DNA of 64,000 bases from contig DATKUB010000006.1 of the NCBI GenBank assembly GCA_035530875.1, positions 16,460-80,459 on the forward strand. The letters are read 5' to 3'. The DNA comes from JANXYY01 sp035530875 (GTDB lineage Bacteria; Actinomycetota; Actinomycetes; Nanopelagicales; Nanopelagicaceae). Under the pieces are notes generated by a model, which made no database searches, was not told where the DNA came from, and worked only from the letters and a program-made list of their open reading frames with translations. Made by a program: the position numbers and the translations under genes. Of the stretch, positions 42,828-52,053 are shown piece by piece; position 1 is the stretch's first letter; each line of letters starts with the position of its first letter.

Positions 42828-43373
42828 CTACGCGCGCGGTTTGCCTAGCCTTGACCAGAGCGTGGCGACCCCAACGGCAAGGACGAGAACTCCCAGATAG
42901 ATAAGGATTAGGCGGGAATTCCCATCGCCCGAACCGCCTTCGCCATTACTTGCCCCAGATTCAGATTCTCCGGTGGCAGCAACTGAAGGTTTGGCCGTGG
43001 CTGTCAGTGATGGAATTCGAATTGTGAATCCAACGCTATCTTCGACGGGATGACCATCGGCGCTCACGGCCCGATAGTTAACGACGTAACGTCCATTTAG
43101 CGTAATCGGGCCAACGCCCACAGAAAGATTTGTGTTGGCTACCTTGGCATTTCCCAGATCAACGCGAACTCCATCGGGTGCTGTAACGGTAAGACCCGCC
43201 CCGCTGCTGGTAAGCGCTTCATCAAAAGTAATAACCACCTGGGTCGGTGCGACGGTCTGCACCGAGTCCTTCGGCGGATTCATCGAGACCATAGTGCTGT
43301 GCGCAAAGGCTGGTGCAGCTGCGTAAGAAACCAGGAACAAGGCTATGAAAAGAGATTTGATGCCTTTTTGCAA
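42828..43373 (-). CDS. CopC-domain exported copper-binding-like protein
   Basis: 181 residues: signal peptide ending APAFA, then mature HSTMVSMNPPKDSVQ with the N-terminal histidine that binds Cu(II) in CopC proteins. The family pattern is VVITFDEALTSSGAGLTVTA, GRYVVNYRAVSADGHPVEDSV, followed by a Ser/Gly-rich linker and a C-terminal membrane helix (LIYLGVLVLAVGVATLW). The domain/anchor architecture is the usual actinobacterial one. Likely copper handling at the outer face of the membrane. Confidence 0.88.
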   Translation of the reverse strand: MQKGIKSLFIALFLVSYAAAPAFAHSTMVSMNPPKDSVQTVAPTQVVITFDEALTSSGAGLTVTAPDGVRVDLGNAKVANTNLSVGVGPITLNGRYVVNYRAVSADGHPVEDSVGFTIRIPSLTATAKPSVAATGESESGASNGEGGSGDGNSRLILIYLGVLVLAVGVATLWSRLGKPRA

Positions 43374-43382
43374 GAGATACTC

Positions 43383-43718
43383 CTAATACATCGAACTGTT
43401 GCGACGAGAGCGAAGTACTAAAATCGCAGTAGCGGCGCCGATCAAGACCGCTGCCCCAAGGGCAACCAGACCCCCTACATCGTCAAGAATGTTTCGGTGT
43501 TCACCGAATTCGTGGGATCCAGGAACATCATCACCAAGATTGGGCTGGTGGTCCCCATTTTCAGTTTCCGAATTTGATGCGGTTGGAGTCGGTGTAGCAC
43601 TGGATGTTTGGCTCAGTGCCAGTGGCGTGGATGCGACAGCCAGAGCAGGTGTCGAGTTGAAAAGCGCGAGAAAGATGATGGCCAGGTTGGCCGCGCCTTT
43701 GGCCAAGCGAGAACTCAT
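43383..43718 (-). CDS. exported, membrane-anchored small protein
   Basis: 111 residues: signal peptide (LAIIFLALFNSTPALA), a low-complexity Ser/Thr/Pro linker, an acidic/His-containing middle (GDHQPNLGDDVPGSHEFGEH) and a C-terminal membrane helix (LVALGAAVLIGAATAILVL). The His/Asp-rich middle could bind metal, in keeping with its CopC neighbour 9 bp downstream, but no family is recognised. The ATG at 43718 is taken as start. Confidence 0.6.
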   Translation of the reverse strand: MSSRLAKGAANLAIIFLALFNSTPALAVASTPLALSQTSSATPTPTASNSETENGDHQPNLGDDVPGSHEFGEHRNILDDVGGLVALGAAVLIGAATAILVLRSRRNSSMY

Positions 43719-43873
43719 GTACCGATAGTGCCACACCGACGCTGATTATTACCCCTTAAGCGGTGCTGCGCAGATGCTGTGAGATTTTCCTCAGTTCCGG
43801 ATTCTTTCCATTCTTGGTCAATATCGGCGTAGGTTGATAACCAATGGCAACATAATGAGAGCAGGTGCCGAAG

Positions 43874-44152
43874 ATGATGGATTGGCAATACGGAAATCAG
43901 GGCGCGAACGCCTTTGGAATGATCGGCGGCGCCCTGATGATGATCGTGTTCGTACTCTTGGCAGTCTGGGTCGTGCGTCAACTAATGAGCACCAATCATC
44001 ATGCACCGCACGACCACGGCCGAAATTGGCATTCAGAAGCAGGTCCTGCGCCCTTGGAGATTATGGATGCGCGCTTCGCTCGTGGCGAAATATCTCTCGA
44101 GGATTACACGCGAGACCGTGAGGCCCTAAAAAAGGCGTTGCGCGATAAATGA
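43874..44152 (+). CDS. small membrane protein with SHOCT domain
   Basis: 92 residues: one membrane helix (GMIGGALMMIVFVLLAVWVV), a His-rich cytoplasmic stretch (STNHHAPHDHGRNWHSE) and a C-terminal SHOCT motif (LEIMDARFARGEISLEDYTR). SHOCT proteins bind oligomerising or nucleic-acid partners in various contexts. Histidines suggest a link to the copper proteins on either side. GTG at 43865 and ATG at 43874 are both possible starts; the ATG has GCAGG upstream. Confidence 0.65.
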   Translation: MMDWQYGNQGANAFGMIGGALMMIVFVLLAVWVVRQLMSTNHHAPHDHGRNWHSEAGPAPLEIMDARFARGEISLEDYTRDREALKKALRDK

Positions 44153-44182
44153 GTTATAAAAAGGAGTACAGCCCGTCGGGTG

Positions 44183-44584
44183 TTAACCGGCTAGCAATGC
44201 CCCGAGATAGGTCGCCCCTAGCGCGCTGAGGCCGCTTAGCGCCCCCCAAATGGCAAGTGCTGGGGTGCTCTTGGCTTTGCTGTGAAGGTAGGCAGCGACT
44301 CCGGAGAGCGCGACCACCATCATTTTGATCGCGAGTGCTGTGTGGTAACTAGAAGTGGCATCGGCCGGCGCTTTGGCGACATTCCAAATGCCAGTGACTA
44401 TAAGTAGCCCGTAAGCCGGCCAAGCGATCTTGTTAAAGGCCCGGGCTGCCTTCTTCGGCAGGGTTGGGTCTACTGCGCGAAGGACCGGAACCAGTGCGGC
44501 CAGCGTCAGTTGCCCGCCAACCCAAATCGTGGCGCCAATGACGTGGAGAAAAAGTCGGATGCTGTCTAATGCGGATGCGAGCAT
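44183..44584 (-). CDS. CopD/DUF2269-like membrane protein
   Basis: 133 residues with four membrane helices and the CopD-type starting pattern RLFLHVIGATIWVGGQLTLAAL, including the histidine thought to face the membrane surface. KIAWPAYGLLIVTGIWNV is the second signature. The copper role is inferred from family and from CopC nearby. Its start codon overlaps the start of the divergent amidohydrolase gene by 2 bp, if both starts are right. Confidence 0.75.
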   Translation of the reverse strand: MLASALDSIRLFLHVIGATIWVGGQLTLAALVPVLRAVDPTLPKKAARAFNKIAWPAYGLLIVTGIWNVAKAPADATSSYHTALAIKMMVVALSGVAAYLHSKAKSTPALAIWGALSGLSALGATYLGALLAG

Positions 44585-46199
44585 GGGGACACCCTATTCT
44601 GCCTACGTGCCAGACGCCGACTTTTCGACCATATTTCGTAACGCCAAACGCGCTGATGGGGTGCGAGATTTTGGGGTCAGAGGTGGCCGGTTCGTGCCAC
44701 CTTCGGGCCATTTTGAGTGCGAGGTGGATCTGGCGGGCGCTGCGGTGCTGCCGTCCTTCGGCGACGGGCACTCTCATCCGCTTTTCGCCGGACGCGAGAT
44801 GGTTGGCCCAAAAACGACCGGATTGAAAGACATCGATTCGATTGTCAAAGCGGTGGCCGACTTTGCTGGCCAGAACCCTGGGATCGAATGGATTGTCGGG
44901 GGCACCTACGATCGAACTCTTGGGGTCAACGGAACTTTCGATGCAGCTTGGTTGGATTCTGCGGTTCCTGATCGACCTGTCGTACTGCATGCGACAGATC
45001 ACCACACAATCTGGGTGAACAGCGAGGCGATGCGACGCGCTGGCGTTGATCGCTTTACTCCAGATTGTGAGACGGGAATCATCGAACGATTTGCCGGCGG
45101 TCAGCCTCGCGGGACCTTCCGCGAATGGGATGCAACCAATTTGATCCTGGCCAAGGTGCCACTCCGAACCATGGCTGAGGAGATTGAGTCACTTGGTGCG
45201 GCCTCAAGAAAAATGGCATCGGGGGGAGTTACTTGGTGGCAGGACGCCTGGATTGACCCTGGGATGAGCGAGATCTATTTGGCTACCAGTTCGGCTGGGG
45301 CCCTGCTTCAAGATGTCGATCTAGCCTTCCGGGCCGATCCGAATACGTGGATTGAGGATTTTGAATACTTCAAGCAGGTGCGTACCGAGATCCAAGGCAG
45401 CAGCAATCAGAACCGAATGACTGGTCGAACAATCAAGTTTTTTGCCGATGGCGTGATCGAGGGAGGCACCGCGCTCTTACTCGATCCTTACCTCGATGAA
45501 CCAGACTGGCATGGCATGCCAGTCTGGAAGCGAGAGGAACTGGTTCGGGCAACTCAGGCTGCCGACGACGCTGGCTTCCAACTCCATATCCATGCGATTG
45601 GAGATGGCGGAGTACGGATGGCGCTTGATGCAATTGAATCTGTAATCAATTCCAACCCCGCCAAACTTCGCCGTCCGGTAATCGCACACGCACAACTGGT
45701 CGACGAGAAAGATCTGCCGCGTTTTGCCGCCCTCGGCGTTATTGCAAACTTCACCCCGGTCTGGACCTGCCTCGATCGTGAGCAGGACGTTCTCTGCTCA
45801 CCTCGAATTGGCCAAACCCGTTCTGGCCAGCAGTATCGGATGCGCTCGCTGCTGGCCAGCGGAGCCAGGCTCTCTTTCGGCAGCGATTGGCCGGTGTCGA
45901 CGCCAATCCCACTTGAAGGACTTCCCACTTCCGTCCATCGCAAGAGCGGCACCGACCCGCAGGAGCTCGGCTGGTTGCTAGACGAGGCTCTTACGATTGA
46001 GGAAGCACTCGCCGCTTACTCGTCAGGAGTGGCCTACCAAGCCTTCGCGGAGCAGGAGTGGGGTTCGTTACGGACGGGGATGTCGGCAAACTTCATTGTT
46101 CTTCAAAACGACCCGCGACGGATGAACATTGAGCAAGTTTCCGAACTTCAGCTTGATGCTACCTACCTGCGCGGGCGTACCATTTTCGAGCGTCGTTAG
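44583..46199 (+). CDS. amidohydrolase family 3 (YtcJ-like) metal-dependent hydrolase
   Basis: About 538 residues. Metal-site motifs: FGDGHSHPLF (H-x-H), HIHAIGDGGVRMALD, VIAHAQLVD and FGSDWPVSTP (final Asp). Substrate is unknown; members hydrolyse amide-like bonds, and one formamidase-type activity is known. The start could be the GTG at 44607 instead of ATG 44583, since the upstream gene diverges from the same spot. Followed 36 bp later by rmuC. Confidence 0.85.
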   Translation: MGTPYSAYVPDADFSTIFRNAKRADGVRDFGVRGGRFVPPSGHFECEVDLAGAAVLPSFGDGHSHPLFAGREMVGPKTTGLKDIDSIVKAVADFAGQNPGIEWIVGGTYDRTLGVNGTFDAAWLDSAVPDRPVVLHATDHHTIWVNSEAMRRAGVDRFTPDCETGIIERFAGGQPRGTFREWDATNLILAKVPLRTMAEEIESLGAASRKMASGGVTWWQDAWIDPGMSEIYLATSSAGALLQDVDLAFRADPNTWIEDFEYFKQVRTEIQGSSNQNRMTGRTIKFFADGVIEGGTALLLDPYLDEPDWHGMPVWKREELVRATQAADDAGFQLHIHAIGDGGVRMALDAIESVINSNPAKLRRPVIAHAQLVDEKDLPRFAALGVIANFTPVWTCLDREQDVLCSPRIGQTRSGQQYRMRSLLASGARLSFGSDWPVSTPIPLEGLPTSVHRKSGTDPQELGWLLDEALTIEEALAAYSSGVAYQAFAEQEWGSLRTGMSANFIVLQNDPRRMNIEQVSELQLDATYLRGRTIFERR

Positions 46200-46235
46200 T
46201 CCTGCCTGTCACAGGATCGGCATAGAGTCTGCGTC

Positions 46236-47450
46236 ATGGCTGTCGAAATCTTCATCGGGATTCTGGTTGTTGCAGCGGGGCTAGCGGCAGGGATTGGCAT
46301 TTCGGCGCTCCGCTATTCGCCGAGAATTGCCACTTTGGTGGCTGAGAAAACTTCGTTGGAAGCCCGACTTGCCGACAAGGAAATCGCTATCGGAGATCAG
46401 GCCGAAGCGATGCGAACTCTCGCTCATCAAGCGGTTCAGAGTGCTCGCGAGGAACTAAACCAGGACTCACTGGCGCAGAAGAGTGCGGTTGGGAACCTGC
46501 TCGAACCGGTCAAGCAAGAACTTGAAAAACTACGCAAATTCGTTGACGAGAAGAACACTGTCGTTGGGCAGGAGTACTCATCACTGAAGACCGTCACCGA
46601 AGCTCTCGACCTCTCGACCAAATCTCTCAACACGACCCTTTCTTCTAATCGGCATGCCGGTAGCTGGGGCGAGCTAACGCTGCACAATATTGTCGATTAC
46701 GCAGGCATGCTTGAACACGTCGATTTCGAGGAGCAGGAATCGTTTTCGGACGATGAATCACTAAAGCGTCCTGACATGGTGATCAAGCTTGCCGGCGGCG
46801 GACAAATCGCGGTTGATGCCAAGGTGTCGCTCATCTCCTACCGTAGAGCGGCAGAAGAGACCGATCACGGCTCGAAAGAACGTCATCTTGGCGAACATGC
46901 GAAGGCAGTCAAGGCGCATATCGCGCGACTGGCGTCGAAGAAGTATTCGGAAATGCTCGGCCAGAGCCCTGATTATGTGGTCATGTTCGTACCAGGCGAA
47001 CATTTCGTTACAGATGCCCTGGCCACAGATGGCGAACTGCTCGACTACGCGTACCGAAACAAAGTGGTTCTAGCCACACCGTCGACGTTGCTCGTGGTGT
47101 TGAAATCTGCTGCCTACACCTGGCGCGAAGTTGATCAGGCGGAAAACGCCAAGAAGATCGGTGCGGCCGGCGCTGAGCTTTACAAACGGTTGATCGTCTC
47201 GTTCGATCACCTCGCGAAAGCGGGTAAGAACCTAAACTCCGCCGTCGATAATTTCAATAAATTTGGGAGCTCCCTAACGGCACGGGTACGTCCACAGGCG
47301 CTCAACCTGAAGCGTTATGCCGGCGCACTCGATGATCTCGAATACCCCGCGCCCATTGATGGCGTCGTAACCCAGTTATCGCTGGGCGAGGTTATTGATG
47401 AGCCTGAAGAAGCTGATTATCTCGAAATTGAGGATGAGGAGAGCAACTAA
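46236..47450 (+). CDS. rmuC: DNA recombination protein RmuC
   Basis: 404 residues: an N-terminal membrane/hydrophobic helix (IFIGILVVAAGLAAGIGIS), a long coiled coil (about 40-130) and the RmuC nuclease-like core (RHAGSWGELTLHNIVDYAGM, RPDMVIKLAGGGQIAVDAKV, DYVVMFVPGEHF). RmuC limits DNA inversions at short inverted repeats in E. coli and is used in phage defence in other bacteria. The D-A-K of the PD-(D/E)xK-like core is present. Convergent with the hemolysin-III gene (4-bp overlap). Confidence 0.9.
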   Translation: MAVEIFIGILVVAAGLAAGIGISALRYSPRIATLVAEKTSLEARLADKEIAIGDQAEAMRTLAHQAVQSAREELNQDSLAQKSAVGNLLEPVKQELEKLRKFVDEKNTVVGQEYSSLKTVTEALDLSTKSLNTTLSSNRHAGSWGELTLHNIVDYAGMLEHVDFEEQESFSDDESLKRPDMVIKLAGGGQIAVDAKVSLISYRRAAEETDHGSKERHLGEHAKAVKAHIARLASKKYSEMLGQSPDYVVMFVPGEHFVTDALATDGELLDYAYRNKVVLATPSTLLVVLKSAAYTWREVDQAENAKKIGAAGAELYKRLIVSFDHLAKAGKNLNSAVDNFNKFGSSLTARVRPQALNLKRYAGALDDLEYPAPIDGVVTQLSLGEVIDEPEEADYLEIEDEESN

Positions 47451-48100
47451 ACGGGGCGAAGAACCACTATGAAAGCGGCGACAAACTGCGAGATGAAAGC
47501 GGCTGCTGTGAAAGCATGGAAGAGTTCATGGAATCCGAACCACCTGAGCGAAAAGTTTGGCTTCTTCAGAGCGTAGATAATTCCGCCGGCCGAATACAAG
47601 AGTCCGCCGAGGGCAATCAGAACGACGACTATGACTCCACCTGTGCGCCAGAAGGATGGTAGATATGCGACGCCGGCCCAACCGAGGGCTAGGTAGATCG
47701 GAACGTATAGCCAACGTGGAGCGCCGAGCCAGAAGAGTCTGAAGAGGGCGGCCAAGATTGCGCCACTCCAGATCGTGATCAGAAGAATTAAAGCCGAATG
47801 CCGGGGGAGCAGCAGCACCGCAAAAGGCGTGTTGCTCCCGGCGATGAGTAGGGCGATATTCGCGTGATCAGCTCGCCTAAGGATTGCCTTAACGCGCGGA
47901 CTCCACTTGCCACGGTGGTAGATCGCGCTGACGCTAAAGAGAACTACGGCAGTGATGGTGTAGACCGAAGCTGAGATTCGTCCGCTAAGTGAGGCTGCGG
48001 TGGCGATCATGAAAACTCCGCCCACAAAGGCCAGCGGTGACATTATGAGATGCAGCGCGCCACGCAGTCTTGGCACAGTTGGTCTCTGATCCTCGGTCAC
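47447..48100 (-). CDS. hemolysin III / PAQR-type membrane protein (TrhA-like)
   Basis: 217 residues, seven hydrophobic segments. Conserved motifs: SAIYHRGKWSPRVKAILRRADHANIALLIAGSNTPFAVLLL (S-x3-H and D-H zinc-type residues, seen as SAIYHRGKW and RADHANI) and the C-terminal GFHELFHAFTAAAFISQF with H-x3-H. PAQR-family proteins have a zinc-dependent hydrolase-like site in the membrane and are linked to membrane-lipid homeostasis. Function here unproven. Confidence 0.88.
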   Translation of the reverse strand: MTEDQRPTVPRLRGALHLIMSPLAFVGGVFMIATAASLSGRISASVYTITAVVLFSVSAIYHRGKWSPRVKAILRRADHANIALLIAGSNTPFAVLLLPRHSALILLITIWSGAILAALFRLFWLGAPRWLYVPIYLALGWAGVAYLPSFWRTGGVIVVVLIALGGLLYSAGGIIYALKKPNFSLRWFGFHELFHAFTAAAFISQFVAAFIVVLRPV

Positions 48101-48146
48101 ATATTCAGGGTACGCGCTGGCTTGCTGGATGGATAGTTACGACTCC

Positions 48147-50285
48147 TCAGGCATGCCCTGTGGTCTCAAAACGCAATTCATCGGTATTTGGATCGAGTGA
48201 AATTGCGACATGGGAACCGTCGACGAACTTTCCGCTCAAGATTCCCCGGGCTAATTCATCGCCGATTGCCGATTGAATCAGCCGGCGCAGCGGCCTAGCG
48301 CCGTATAACGGATCAATGCCGTGGTTCACCAGCCACTCAATTGCGGGCTCAGATAATTCGATGGTGATCCGTCGCTCACTTAGGCGCGTTTGAAGTCTTG
48401 CCAATTGAATTTTGACTATTTGAGCCAAGTCCGCGGCGGCTAAGGAATTGAAGATCACTATTTCATCTAGGCGATTTATGAATTCAGGCTTAAACGACGA
48501 GCGGACCAAGTCCATGACCTTTCGGTGGCCCTCATCTCGCGTGAAATCGGGATCGACCAAGTAGATCGAGCCAAGGTTAGAGGTGAGAATCAAAATCGTG
48601 TTCCTAAAATCAACAGTGCGCCCTTGGCCATCGGTTAGCCGCCCGTCATCGAGCACTTGGAGCAAAACATCAAAGACTTCTGGATGCGCCTTCTCGATTT
48701 CATCAAGGAGTATGACCGAGTACGGTCGGCGACGCACCGCCTCTGTTAGTTGCCCGCCTTCTTCATAGCCAACATAACCGGGAGGAGCACCCACAAGCCG
48801 TGAAACTGAATGTTTTTCGCCGTACTCGCTCATATCGATTCGCACCATCGCGTGCTCGTCGTCGAACAGGTACGCCGCCAAAGTTTTAGCCAGTTCGGTT
48901 TTGCCAACGCCAGTTGGGCCTAGGAAGAGGAACGAGCCAGTGGGGCGGTCGGGATCGCTTACGCCGGCACGAGCGCGACGAACCGCGTCGCTCACAGTAC
49001 GTACGGCCTCCTGCTGGCCCACTACGGAGCCGGATAACTCCTCCTCCATTCGGAGCAACTTCTCTGCCTGTCCTTCTAGTAGGCGTCCAGCGGGAATTCC
49101 CGTCCAAGCGCTGATGACCTCTGCAATGTCTTGAGGGCTCACTTCCTCTTTAACCATCGCCTCTCGCACCTGCGTCGACGATGAGAGTTCCGCGAGTTCA
49201 CGCTCCAGTGCTGGAATATCGCCGTAGAGAAGTCTTGAAGCACCCTCAAAATCCCCATCACGCTGTTTGCGATCCGCGGATCCTCTAGCGCTATCAATTC
49301 GCTCTTTGATCAGCCCAATTCGATCCAGATCAGCCTTTTCGCTCTCCCAGCGGCTTCGCAATTGTTTGAGCTCTGTCTCTTTTGCGGTCAATTCGCCATG
49401 CAGACGGCTTAACCTCTCCCGGGTTGCCGCGTCAGACTCACGTCCAAGCGCAAACTCTTCCATCCGCATCCGGTCAACACTTCTTTGCAACTGATCGATT
49501 TCAACTGGGGAGGAATCAATCTCCATCCGAAGGCGCGAGGCGGCCTCATCTATTAGGTCTATCGCTTTGTCAGGAAGGAAGCGAGACGTAATATATCGAT
49601 CCGAAAGTTGCGCAGCGGCAACCAGGGCGCTATCGGCAATGGCCACCTTGTGGTGCGCCTCGTATTTCTCCTTCAATCCGCGCAGAATTGCCACGGTGTC
49701 TTCGACGCTGGGTTCGCCAACAAACACCTGTTGGAATCGTCGTTCAAGAGCGGCATCTTTTTCAATTCGTTCTCTGTACTCATCGAGGGTCGTTGCTCCG
49801 ATCAGGCGGAGTTCGCCACGCGCGAGCATCGGTTTCAGCATGTTGCCAGCGTCCATCGAACCTTCGCCACCTGATCCAGCGCCGACGACCATATGTAGTT
49901 CGTCGATAAAGGTGACGATTTGTCCTTCGCTCTCCTGGATCTCCTTAAGGACTGCTTTGAGCCGTTCTTCAAATTCACCTCGGTATTTCGCTCCGGCCAA
50001 CAAGGCGCCAAGATCCAAGGAAATCAGTCGTTTATTGCGAAGAGAATCGGGCACATCGCCAGCGACTATCCGTTGCGCAAGTCCTTCGACTACTGCGGTC
50101 TTCCCAACTCCTGGTTCACCAATGAGAACTGGATTGTTCTTCGTTCGTCTGGCAAGCACCTGGACGACCCGACGAATTTCGCTATCGCGTCCGATGACGG
50201 GGTCCAATTTCCCATCACGAGCTCGCTCGGTCAGATCGGTGCCATAGATCTCGAGCGGTGTGCGCTCATCGGGTTGAGAGGTCAT
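48147..50285 (-). CDS. clpB: ATP-dependent chaperone ClpB lacking the N-domain
   Basis: 712 residues. First AAA+ module with GEPGVGKTAVVEGLAQRI and TFIDELHMVVGAG, a ClpB-type middle coiled-coil domain (about 265-390, ESEKADLDRIGLIKERID), then the second AAA+ module (GPTGVGKTELAKTLAAYLF, DMSEYGEKHSVSRLVGAPPG). No I-G-F/L ClpP loop is present, so it is a disaggregase, not a protease partner. Full-length ClpB is about 860 residues; the missing about 150 residues equal the N-domain. Upstream minus-strand sequence has no N-domain coding, so this is a genuine short form. No HspR-type inverted repeat was seen upstream. Confidence 0.9.
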   Translation of the reverse strand: MTSQPDERTPLEIYGTDLTERARDGKLDPVIGRDSEIRRVVQVLARRTKNNPVLIGEPGVGKTAVVEGLAQRIVAGDVPDSLRNKRLISLDLGALLAGAKYRGEFEERLKAVLKEIQESEGQIVTFIDELHMVVGAGSGGEGSMDAGNMLKPMLARGELRLIGATTLDEYRERIEKDAALERRFQQVFVGEPSVEDTVAILRGLKEKYEAHHKVAIADSALVAAAQLSDRYITSRFLPDKAIDLIDEAASRLRMEIDSSPVEIDQLQRSVDRMRMEEFALGRESDAATRERLSRLHGELTAKETELKQLRSRWESEKADLDRIGLIKERIDSARGSADRKQRDGDFEGASRLLYGDIPALERELAELSSSTQVREAMVKEEVSPQDIAEVISAWTGIPAGRLLEGQAEKLLRMEEELSGSVVGQQEAVRTVSDAVRRARAGVSDPDRPTGSFLFLGPTGVGKTELAKTLAAYLFDDEHAMVRIDMSEYGEKHSVSRLVGAPPGYVGYEEGGQLTEAVRRRPYSVILLDEIEKAHPEVFDVLLQVLDDGRLTDGQGRTVDFRNTILILTSNLGSIYLVDPDFTRDEGHRKVMDLVRSSFKPEFINRLDEIVIFNSLAAADLAQIVKIQLARLQTRLSERRITIELSEPAIEWLVNHGIDPLYGARPLRRLIQSAIGDELARGILSGKFVDGSHVAISLDPNTDELRFETTGHA

Positions 50286-50441
50286 GGCTATCCGTTCTTG
50301 TATAGGAGATATCCTAGTTATCTAGAGCGTACGTCTATCCGATGTCGCTGTCACGGCGATCGAAACTGCAGGTCTGATTGTGAATGGCGCAAGGACCAGC
50401 GCCGAAGTGCTGAAAAAATATATAGGGATACGATTGAAGAC

Positions 50442-50750
50442 ATGACCACCGGAAAGAAAGCTGCCAAAGTCCCCGTCTTTAATGCGAATCATCCCGAGAT
50501 GGTGAGGAACCTCGATGCGGCCAAATATGACGCAGTCAAGACGGCACTTTTCAAGGTCTTGCCCAAGAGACCTCCGGGTCTCACTCAGATTCAATTGCGT
50601 GGAGAAGCCGCATATCACTTGCCGGAACATCTCTTCCCGAACGGTGAGAAATCGGCTTGGTGGATCAAAAGCGTCCAGTTGGACCTCGAGGCAAAAGGAG
50701 AAATCGTCCGAGAGGAGGACGCTCATCCACTGCGTTGGCATCGAGCCTAA
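50442..50750 (+). CDS. small DUF6958-like protein
   Basis: 102 residues, soluble, with KYDAVKTALFKVLPKRPPGLTQIQLRG and LPEHLFPNGEKSAWWIKSVQLDLEAKGEIVRE; the second half looks like a winged-helix-type fold with basic residues. I recall this as the DUF6958 family but could not check. The ATG at 50442 is preceded by GAAGA; a much longer frame overlapping clpB antisense is discarded. Divergent from clpB. Confidence 0.65.
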   Translation: MTTGKKAAKVPVFNANHPEMVRNLDAAKYDAVKTALFKVLPKRPPGLTQIQLRGEAAYHLPEHLFPNGEKSAWWIKSVQLDLEAKGEIVREEDAHPLRWHRA

Positions 50751-50781
50751 TTGGGTTTAATTTCGAAGAGAACGAACGTCC

Positions 50782-51807
50782 TTAGGTGAGGGCAAGTACC
50801 GCCATATCGACGTCTTCTTCATCGTTGTAAAGGTGGAAAGAGGCTCGAACCTTTCCCGCTCGAACTGCCGTTCTTACCCCAGCCCGTTTCAGGAGTTCGG
50901 TTGCGTTTGGGTGTTCTAGTGTGATGATCGCGCTATCTTGCGCAGGAAGCCCCAGTTTCGCCAGCAGCGAATTGGCAAGAGCGACGTTGTGCTCGTAAAT
51001 ATGATTTGTGTCGAGTTGGGCGAGAAATTCAAGCGATGTTGCAGCGCCAACCCAGGAAAACCAGGCGGGAGATGTGTCTAGGCGCCGCGCTCTCTCTGCT
51101 AGTCGAAGTGGGGAGCCATAAATTGAATTCCAAATATCTTCACCTGCATACCAATTGGCTGCATGTGGCACGAGTGATCCAAGGGATTGTGGTTGCACAG
51201 ACATGAAAGCTACACCCCGGGGAGAGAGCAACCATTTGTACGCGGCGCACACCGTGTAATCAAAGCGTGATCCATCTAGCGGGAGCCAGCCGCAGGATTG
51301 AGTGGTGTCAAGCAAAACTTTGACGCAGAAGGTATTGGCACGCTGAGCCAGTTGATCAAGGTCAACGCGCCGACCATCTGAGGATTGAACTGCGCTCACT
51401 GCGACAAGATCAACGGAATCGTCAATCGATTCGATCAATTCGGACAAGGGCACTTCTCTTATGGTTACCCCTCTGCGTGCCTGCACCAGGAAGGGAAAAA
51501 TTACGGAGGTGAAATCACCTTCGGCGATCAAGACTCTTGTCTCATTAGGCAAAGAAGCTGCGACGATGCCGATAAGACTCGAGGCGCTAGCTCCAATTGC
51601 GACATTCTCAGGCTCAACTGCGGAGATCTTGGCCCAGGCGCTTCTGGCTCGCGTTACATGCTCGTCAAAGTCAGTCGCATTGAGCCGGCCGTGGCGCCAA
51701 CCTTCTAAGATTTCGTCCAACTCCACGGCGGTGGCCCGCGGGGGAGCGCCCAAACTTGCCGTGTTCAGATACCCCGGGTCAACGTCAAAGTGCGCGGCAT
51801 AATTCAC
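50782..51807 (-). CDS. class V aminotransferase-fold PLP enzyme
   Basis: 341 residues of the cysteine-desulfurase/isopenicillin epimerase-like fold-type I group. Typical points: YLNTASLGAPPRATAVELDE, DFTSVIFPF, LLDTTQSCGWLPLD (PLP-pairing Asp) and the Schiff-base lysine in CAAYKWLLSPRGVAFM. Real substrate unknown; family members include selenocysteine lyases and kynureninase-like enzymes. It is divergent from the riboswitch that begins 15 bp upstream. Confidence 0.85.
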   Translation of the reverse strand: MNYAAHFDVDPGYLNTASLGAPPRATAVELDEILEGWRHGRLNATDFDEHVTRARSAWAKISAVEPENVAIGASASSLIGIVAASLPNETRVLIAEGDFTSVIFPFLVQARRGVTIREVPLSELIESIDDSVDLVAVSAVQSSDGRRVDLDQLAQRANTFCVKVLLDTTQSCGWLPLDGSRFDYTVCAAYKWLLSPRGVAFMSVQPQSLGSLVPHAANWYAGEDIWNSIYGSPLRLAERARRLDTSPAWFSWVGAATSLEFLAQLDTNHIYEHNVALANSLLAKLGLPAQDSAIITLEHPNATELLKRAGVRTAVRAGKVRASFHLYNDEEDVDMAVLALT

Positions 51808-51821
51808 TCCCGCAGACTACT

Positions 51822-51950
51822 CGTGCTAGGTTTCGAACTGCCCGCTAAAAGCGGGTGGGACTGCGTCAGCGAATTCCGGTTTAATCCCGGTGCTGTTCCC
51901 GCAACTGTAAACCCCGCAAGGGGCGAGCCAGGTCGCCTTTCGCAGTCGTC
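51822..51950 (+). ncRNA. cobalamin riboswitch
   Basis: The core shows the hallmark words TCCGGTTTAATCCCGGTGCT, CCCGCAACTGTAA and the B12-box-type GAGCCAGGTCGCC. A closing stem pairs GACTGCG (51859-51865) with CGCAGTC (51941-51947), and an upstream hairpin CCCGCT-AAA-AGCGGG lies at 51841-51855. It precedes the B12 transporter genes, so binding of cobalamin should reduce their expression. Confidence 0.93.
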
Positions 51951-52026
51951 AACGTTTCCGACCTCGGAGGAAGGTCGGGTCGTTAAGCGACGCAGTTGGT
52001 CTCGTACGCTTTTCGCCCCAAACTTC

Positions 52027-52053
52027 CTCCCTCACCAAGTGGGGGAGTTTTTT
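52027..52053 (+). terminator. riboswitch expression-platform terminator touching the start codon
   Basis: Stem CTCCCTCAC (52027-52035) with GTGGGGGAG (52039-52047), loop CAA, then six T's directly against the ATG at 52054. One G-U pair is included. The right arm also contains the only ribosome-binding GGAG, six bases from the ATG, so folding would both end transcription and hide the ribosome site. Confidence 0.8.

Noticed and set aside
49920..50441. Extended start of the DUF6958-like gene
   Set aside because: The upstream part is antisense to clpB; the ATG at 50442 is the sensible start.
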